NCBI GenBank assembly: GCA_023819545.1
Contig: JAMWCA010000018.1
Coordinates: forward strand, 1-9,002
Source of the DNA: Candidatus Omnitrophota bacterium
Lineage (GTDB): Bacteria > Ratteibacteria > UBA8468 > B48-G9 > JAFGKM01
DNA length: 9,002 nucleotides
Direction: 5' to 3'
In this document: piece by piece, positions 5,281-9,002 of the stretch
Position numbering within the stretch: position 1 is the stretch's first letter
Layout of the letters: each line of letters begins with the position of its first letter
Translations under genes and position numbers: made by a program
Notes under the pieces: generated by a model
Told to the model about the DNA's origin: nothing
Databases searched by the model: none
What the model saw: only the letters and a program-made list of their open reading frames with translations

Positions 5281-7277
5281 TTTATTAACTTTTTTAAATA
5301 ATTTAATTTTTCTAAATTTGGGTCAATTTTTAAAATCCTTTCAACTTCATTTCTTGCTATCTTCAAAATTTCCATATCTCTTTTTATATCACCTATCTTA
5401 AGTGGTAATATGCCATGTTGTCTTGTTCCAAGTATATCTCCAGGGCCTCTTAAATTAAAATCAAGTTCTGCAATATCAAAACCGGTCTCTTTTTCAACAA
5501 AATCTGAGAGTTTTTTATTTATTTCTTCATCCTCATTATATACGACTAAAAAACAATATCCAATTTCTCCACCTCTTCCAACTCTTCCTCTCAATTGATG
5601 CAACTGTGCAAGTCCAAATCTTTCTGCCTGTTCAATTATTATAAAAGAAGCGCTAGGAATATCAATTCCTGATTCAATAATTGTTGTTGTTACAAGCAAC
5701 TTTATTTCTTTATTCCTAAATTTTTTTAAAATTTCTTCTTGTTTTTCTTTTTCTATTTTTCCATGTAAAAGGTCAATTTCTGTTTCAGGTAATTTTTTGG
5801 ATATCTCTTTAAACTTTTCCTCTGCTGATTCTATATTTTCGTTTCCTTTTATTGCTGGAGTCACAACAAATCCAATTTTTCCCTGAGATATTTGATACTT
5901 TATAAATGAATAGATTTTTTCTTTATCTTTACTTGAAAATAAATAAGTTATAACTTGCCTTTTTCCTTTAGGTATTTCTCCGAGGACTGAAAAATCCATA
6001 TTCCCATATAACGTTAAAGCAACTGTCCTTGGAATAGGAGTAGCACTCATTGAGATATAATGAAGATTTTTACTTTTTTCTTTTAAATTTTCCTGCTGTT
6101 TTACTCCAAATTTATGTTGCTCATCAACAATCACAATTTTAAGATTTTTGAAATTTACCTTTTCACTCAAAATAGCGTGTGTTCCAATTATTACACTTGC
6201 ATTCCCCTTTTCTATTTCTTCTCTCAATTTATTTTTCTCTTTTTCATTTAAACTCCCAGTTAAAAGGAAAACAGGAATATTTTGATTTAAAAAGAAAAGA
6301 TTCCAGTTTATAAAATGCTGTTGAGCAAGTATTTCAGTTGGACATAGAAAAACACCCTGGCAACCTATTTTTGCAAATAACCACAATGCAAAAATCGCTA
6401 TTGTTGTTTTACCAGAACCAACCTCACCATAGATTAATCTTCTAATAAGTTTTCCCTTTTTTATATCCTCTACTATTTCTTCCATTATTTCTTTTTGATT
6501 TTTTGTAAGTTTGAATGGTAAATATTTTTCAAATTCTTCAATAAGTTTTAAATCAATATCAATTTTTTCTTCTGTTTTCTGTTCAATATTTTTTTTCCAC
6601 AATAAATTTAGTTGTAAAATAAAAAATTCTCTAAAGATTAAGTAATTTCTTGCTTTTTCAAGATTAATTTCAGAAAGAGGAAAATGAATATTTAAAAGAG
6701 CATGTTTAATGTTTGAAATACCTAATGCAAGACGCCTTTCAACAGGTAAAATTTCTTTAGGGAATTCTGAAAGATTTTTTAAAACTGCCTTTACAATCTT
6801 TCTTATATATCTTTGTGTTATTCCTTTTGTTAAGGGATAAATTGGCAAAATCCAGTCAATTTTTTTCCCATTGTATTGTTCATAAAATGGATTTATCATT
6901 TCAAATTCCTTATTGAAATATTCTACTTTCCCATAGAATATAAAATTTTCTCCTATTTGAAAAAGGTTTTTCAAATATGTCTGGTTGAAAAAAATGACAT
7001 ATAAAATTCCTGTTCCATCCGTTACTGCAACTTTTAAATAATTTACCCTTCCATATGTCTTTCTTTCTTCTTTGGTAAGAATAGAGGCCTTTATTGTATA
7101 TATTTGGTCTTCTTTCAGATCACATATTTTAGTTATTTTTTTGAGATTTAAGTACTTTCTTGGAAAATAAAAAAGAATATCTTCAACTTTTTCTATCCCG
7201 AGTTTTTTTAAAATTTTTTCTCTTTCTCTTCCTATCCCTTTTATTTGATTTAAAGGAGTGTTTAAGGTGATTTTCAT
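5277..7277 (-). CDS. recG: ATP-dependent DNA helicase RecG
   Basis: RecG is a double-strand DNA translocase that remodels stalled replication forks and Holliday junctions. The N-terminal wedge has a helix-hairpin start (LNQIKGIGREREKILKKLGI) and an OB fold (about 55-130). The helicase core shows Walker A GEVGSGKTT (284-292), PTEILAQQH (313-321), the DEQHKFG box (385-391), motif III SMSATPIPRT (409-418), VTTTIIESGIDIP (529-541), and motif VI QLRGRVGRGG (561-570). The RecG-specific C-terminal GPGDILGTRQHG follows at 611-622. The length of 666 residues is slightly below E. coli (693) and complete. Walker A has Glu where most RecG proteins have Asp (GDVGSGKT), a mild change outside the Lys/Thr contacts. 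The gene overlaps both neighbours by ATGA. Confidence 0.97.
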   Translation of the reverse strand: MKITLNTPLNQIKGIGREREKILKKLGIEKVEDILFYFPRKYLNLKKITKICDLKEDQIYTIKASILTKEERKTYGRVNYLKVAVTDGTGILYVIFFNQTYLKNLFQIGENFIFYGKVEYFNKEFEMINPFYEQYNGKKIDWILPIYPLTKGITQRYIRKIVKAVLKNLSEFPKEILPVERRLALGISNIKHALLNIHFPLSEINLEKARNYLIFREFFILQLNLLWKKNIEQKTEEKIDIDLKLIEEFEKYLPFKLTKNQKEIMEEIVEDIKKGKLIRRLIYGEVGSGKTTIAIFALWLFAKIGCQGVFLCPTEILAQQHFINWNLFFLNQNIPVFLLTGSLNEKEKNKLREEIEKGNASVIIGTHAILSEKVNFKNLKIVIVDEQHKFGVKQQENLKEKSKNLHYISMSATPIPRTVALTLYGNMDFSVLGEIPKGKRQVITYLFSSKDKEKIYSFIKYQISQGKIGFVVTPAIKGNENIESAEEKFKEISKKLPETEIDLLHGKIEKEKQEEILKKFRNKEIKLLVTTTIIESGIDIPSASFIIIEQAERFGLAQLHQLRGRVGRGGEIGYCFLVVYNEDEEINKKLSDFVEKETGFDIAELDFNLRGPGDILGTRQHGILPLKIGDIKRDMEILKIARNEVERILKIDPNLEKLNYLKKLIK

Positions 7278-7819
7278 TTTTCATCAAATAAAAATGTGTT
7301 AAAACTTTTATCTGAAAGAAATTTATAGAATTTTAGAATTCTAATAGTTTCTAATGTATGTGATTGATATAATTTTCTTTCATCAATTTTATTAATTAAA
7401 CCAGATATAATTGTAGAGAAAAGTATTATATGGTCAATTCCCTTTTCTTTCATAATTTTTATAGATTCATTTTTGAGAGAAGTTGTTGCAGGTAGTCCTG
7501 GTATCACAAGAATTTTTTTATATTTTTCTTTTTCAAAAAAAGTTTCCAATTCTTTATAGACGCTTTCTTCTACTATTTCAAAAATTTCTGAAGAGAATTT
7601 TTTAATCACAGATGGAGTGAATTTTAAAGTATGCCAAGATATAACCTTAATTATACCTTTATCTATAAAAACTATTTTTTCTTTTTCTATCACAAAATCA
7701 TTAATTTCTCTGTTTACTCTTTCTGAGTTTTTTACTATTAAAAATCCATTTTTTAAAATTACATAGAAATTACTTAAAGTTAAAAATTCCTTTACAATTT
7801 CCAATGCTGAAATACTCAT
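7274..7819 (-). CDS. Hypothetical protein encoded between prepilin peptidase and recG
   Basis: I do not recognise this 181-residue protein with certainty. It is soluble and mixed alpha/beta. The N-terminus (about 5-30) is a helix followed by NFYVILKNGFLIVKN. A strand pair at 48-60 leads to ISWHTLKFTPS (60-70) and a helical, acid-rich stretch (72-98). A second part begins with strand ILVIPGLPAT (103-112), then a helix, strand HIILFST (130-136) and a C-terminal helix containing LETIRILKFYKFL. The SWH-T-x-F-(S/T)-PS segment reminds me of proteins with VKGWH at this place that look like PD-(D/E)XK nuclease relatives. If so, the E-x-K catalytic residues are absent here. That link is weak inference. 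It starts 4 nt after the prepilin peptidase stop and overlaps recG by ATGA. Confidence 0.75.
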   Translation of the reverse strand: MSISALEIVKEFLTLSNFYVILKNGFLIVKNSERVNREINDFVIEKEKIVFIDKGIIKVISWHTLKFTPSVIKKFSSEIFEIVEESVYKELETFFEKEKYKKILVIPGLPATTSLKNESIKIMKEKGIDHIILFSTIISGLINKIDERKLYQSHTLETIRILKFYKFLSDKSFNTFLFDEK

Positions 7820-7823
7820 TTCA

Positions 7824-8600
7824 TTAATTTATCAAAATAACACCTAAAAAATAGTTACTTTTGAAGAAAATTGATATAAAAGCACCAATTGCAAGATAAG
7901 GGCCAAAGGGGACATAATCTTCAATCTTCCTTTTTCCTAAAAGAATTAAAATTAAACTGATTAATGTTCCAAAAAGTGAACCAAAAAATAATGTTAAAAA
8001 AACAGATTTCCACCCAAGAAAAGCACCTATCATCCCTAATAATTTCACATCCCCTCCGCCCATTGCATCTTTTTTAAAGAGTATTTTTCCAACGATACCT
8101 AAAAAAATTAAAATTCCTCCTCCCAAAAGAGTACCAAAAAAAGAATATAAAAATCCTTCTATTCTATTCATATTGTGAATTTGAGGAAACAAAAAAGAAA
8201 GCAAGAGACCGATAAGTATACCAGGAATTACTATTATATCTGAAATTAAAAAGGTATCTATATCAATGAAACTAATTATAATAAGACAAAGAGAGAAAAA
8301 AATATAAATTGGTGTAGAAACAAAAAGTCCAAATTTTTTAAAAATAAGTAAAAATAAAACCCCTGTTAACAATTCTACTACTGGATATCTTGGCGAAATT
8401 ACTTTTTTGCAGTTTCTACATTTCCCTTTAAGAAATATATAACTTAAAATTGGGATATTATCATACCATTTTATCGGCTTATTACAATGAGGACAAAAGG
8501 AACCCGGATAGACAATTGATTTTCCTTTTGGTAATCTATATATGCATACATTCGCAAAGCTTCCAAAAAAAAGTCCAAGAATAAAAACTATTAGTCCCAT
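7824..8600 (-). CDS. pilD: Bifunctional prepilin leader peptidase / N-methyltransferase (A24 family)
   Basis: This inner-membrane aspartyl protease cleaves the short leader of type IV pilins and type II secretion pseudopilins and methylates the new N-terminus. An N-terminal membrane segment with LGLFFGSFANVCIYRLP (8-24) is followed by the cytoplasmic zinc-ribbon-like domain with two CxxC pairs (C36/C39 and C61/C64), CPHC and CRNC, and then PRYPVVELLTG (70-80). Catalytic aspartates are in FIDIDTFLISD (D113 region) and GGGDVKL (D184). Length (258) and about seven hydrophobic segments are normal. The usual I-P-D of the first Asp motif reads I-S-D here. Presence of both Cys pairs predicts the bifunctional form. 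No pilin genes are in the window. It is the first gene of the minus-strand operon, without a Shine-Dalgarno sequence. Confidence 0.96.
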   Translation of the reverse strand: MGLIVFILGLFFGSFANVCIYRLPKGKSIVYPGSFCPHCNKPIKWYDNIPILSYIFLKGKCRNCKKVISPRYPVVELLTGVLFLLIFKKFGLFVSTPIYIFFSLCLIIISFIDIDTFLISDIIVIPGILIGLLLSFLFPQIHNMNRIEGFLYSFFGTLLGGGILIFLGIVGKILFKKDAMGGGDVKLLGMIGAFLGWKSVFLTLFFGSLFGTLISLILILLGKRKIEDYVPFGPYLAIGAFISIFFKSNYFLGVILIN

Positions 8601-8606
8601 ATTTTT

Positions 8607-8635
8607 ATTTTAAACTCAGATTTTAATATCATCAA
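8607..8635 (-). promoter_or_regulatory. Promoter of the pilD-recG operon, leaderless geometry
   Basis: On the minus strand TTGATG (8635-8630) and TAAAAT (8612-8607) are 17 bp apart. The -10 box ends 6 nt before the pilD ATG, so transcription would begin at or beside the A of the start codon. The absence of any Shine-Dalgarno sequence before pilD fits a leaderless message. The boxes deviate from consensus at three positions in total and the region is very AT-rich, so a chance match is possible. Confidence 0.5.
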
Positions 8636-8649
8636 GTTTTGTTTTAAAA

Positions 8650-8655
8650 TATAAT
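8650..8655 (+). promoter_or_regulatory. Possible -10 box for the right-edge gene
   Basis: A consensus TATAAT lies 23 bp before the ATG at 8678. No good -35 hexamer is found 16-18 bp upstream (closest TATCAT), so this rests on the -10 box and its position in a divergent 77-bp gap. Confidence 0.4.
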
Positions 8656-8666
8656 TTTGGAGGCAA

Positions 8667-8672
8667 AAGGAG
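8667..8672 (+). promoter_or_regulatory. Ribosome binding site of the right-edge gene
   Basis: AAGGAG is placed 5 nt before the ATG at 8678. It is the clearest Shine-Dalgarno sequence in the window and fixes the start of the partial gene. Confidence 0.8.
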
Positions 8673-8677
8673 AAAAA

Positions 8678-9002
8678 ATGAAGTATATTAATTTGAAAGG
8701 GATTAAAATAAGTCGGTTTATTTTAGGTGGTAACCCTTTTAGTGGTTTTTCTCATCAGAGCAAAGAAATGGATATAAAGATGAAAAAATATTTTACTACA
8801 GAGAGAATTAATTCAACTTTAAAAAATGCTGAAAAAAATGGGATTAATACTTTTATCGGAAGAGCAGACCATTTTATATTAAGAGTTCTTTTCGAATACA
8901 AAGAGGGAGGTGGAAAAATTCAATGGATTGCTCAGACCTGTCCAGAAATTAGAACACAAGAATTAAGTATTGATATGGCTGTGGCTGGCAATCCTGTAGG
9001 AT
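8678..9002 (+). CDS. Aldo/keto-reductase-like TIM-barrel protein, 5' part
   Basis: The first 108 codons of a gene cut by the window edge. The N-terminus reads ISRFILGGNPFSGFSHQS (residues 11-28), with the strand-then-Gly start seen in aldo/keto-reductase barrels, then a helix with RINSTLKNAEKNGINTF (43-59), GRADHFI (61-67), a GGGKIQWIAQTCPE strand (77-90) and a further strand ending VAGNPVG. This spacing resembles hypothetical proteins often labelled aldo/keto reductase in genomes of planctomycetes and related uncultivated bacteria; that is recall, not a search. The place where true reductases carry the catalytic Asp and Tyr (FIDTA..YG) reads FIGRADHF, so ordinary reductase activity is doubtful. 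The start is set by a strong ribosome site. It is divergent from pilD. Confidence 0.7.
   Translation, partial: MKYINLKGIKISRFILGGNPFSGFSHQSKEMDIKMKKYFTTERINSTLKNAEKNGINTFIGRADHFILRVLFEYKEGGGKIQWIAQTCPEIRTQELSIDMAVAGNPVG

Noticed and set aside
5410..5598. A 62-codon plus-strand frame inside recG
   Set aside because: It lies opposite the conserved RecG C-terminus (motif VI and the GPGDILGTRQHG region), and its Ser/Pro-rich translation is what the complement of that region would give.
1..9002. Search for CRISPR repeats, insertion sequences, tRNA genes and known riboswitches
   Set aside because: No regularly spaced repeats, terminal inverted repeats with a transposase, cloverleaf sequences or recognisable riboswitch cores were seen; non-coding space is nearly limited to 1-159, 2744-2838 and 8601-8677.

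Overview
The window is a strongly AT-rich, densely coding stretch of bacterial chromosome with two divergent/convergent blocks. Nothing mobile was seen: no transposase, integrase, CRISPR array, tRNA or rRNA. The gene set (ferrous iron uptake, MgtC-type membrane protein, prepilin peptidase, RecG, isoaspartyl methyltransferase) points to a free-living, probably anaerobic, diderm-type bacterium. The base composition, the RecG-linked unknown protein and the odd TIM-barrel-like protein at the right edge would fit an uncultivated lineage such as Omnitrophota or relatives, but that placement is an impression from memory, not a computed result.

Left block, plus strand (about 113-3510): a near-perfect sigma70-type promoter (TTGACA, 17 bp, TATAAT) carries a perfect 8+8 bp palindrome between its -35 and -10 boxes. 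It drives feoA, feoB and a short DtxR/MntR-family metal-dependent repressor, in that order and almost without gaps. The natural reading is an iron-uptake operon that encodes its own repressor, which acts at the palindrome. A 95-bp gap with two further inverted repeats leads to an MgtC/SapB-family membrane protein with its own good ribosome binding site.

Right block, minus strand (8600 down to 3502): six genes lie head to tail with gaps or overlaps of a few bases: a bifunctional prepilin peptidase, an unrecognised 181-residue protein, RecG helicase, a family 2 glycosyltransferase, protein-L-isoaspartate methyltransferase and a small COG2426-type membrane protein. A promoter-like TTGATG-17-TAAAAT just upstream of the first gene would give an essentially leaderless transcript. 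The operon's last gene overlaps the end of the mgtC-like gene tail to tail by 9 bp.

Edges: the first 121 bases hold a protein-like minus-strand reading frame with no usual start codon, running off the window. The last 325 bases hold the 5' end of a plus-strand gene, divergent from the prepilin peptidase, for an aldo/keto-reductase-like protein of unknown function.

No clearly new biological system is visible. The points most worth checking are the operator inside the feo promoter, the mixed metal-ligand set of the short repressor, the leaderless-looking promoters, and the unknown 181-residue protein fixed between prepilin peptidase and RecG.
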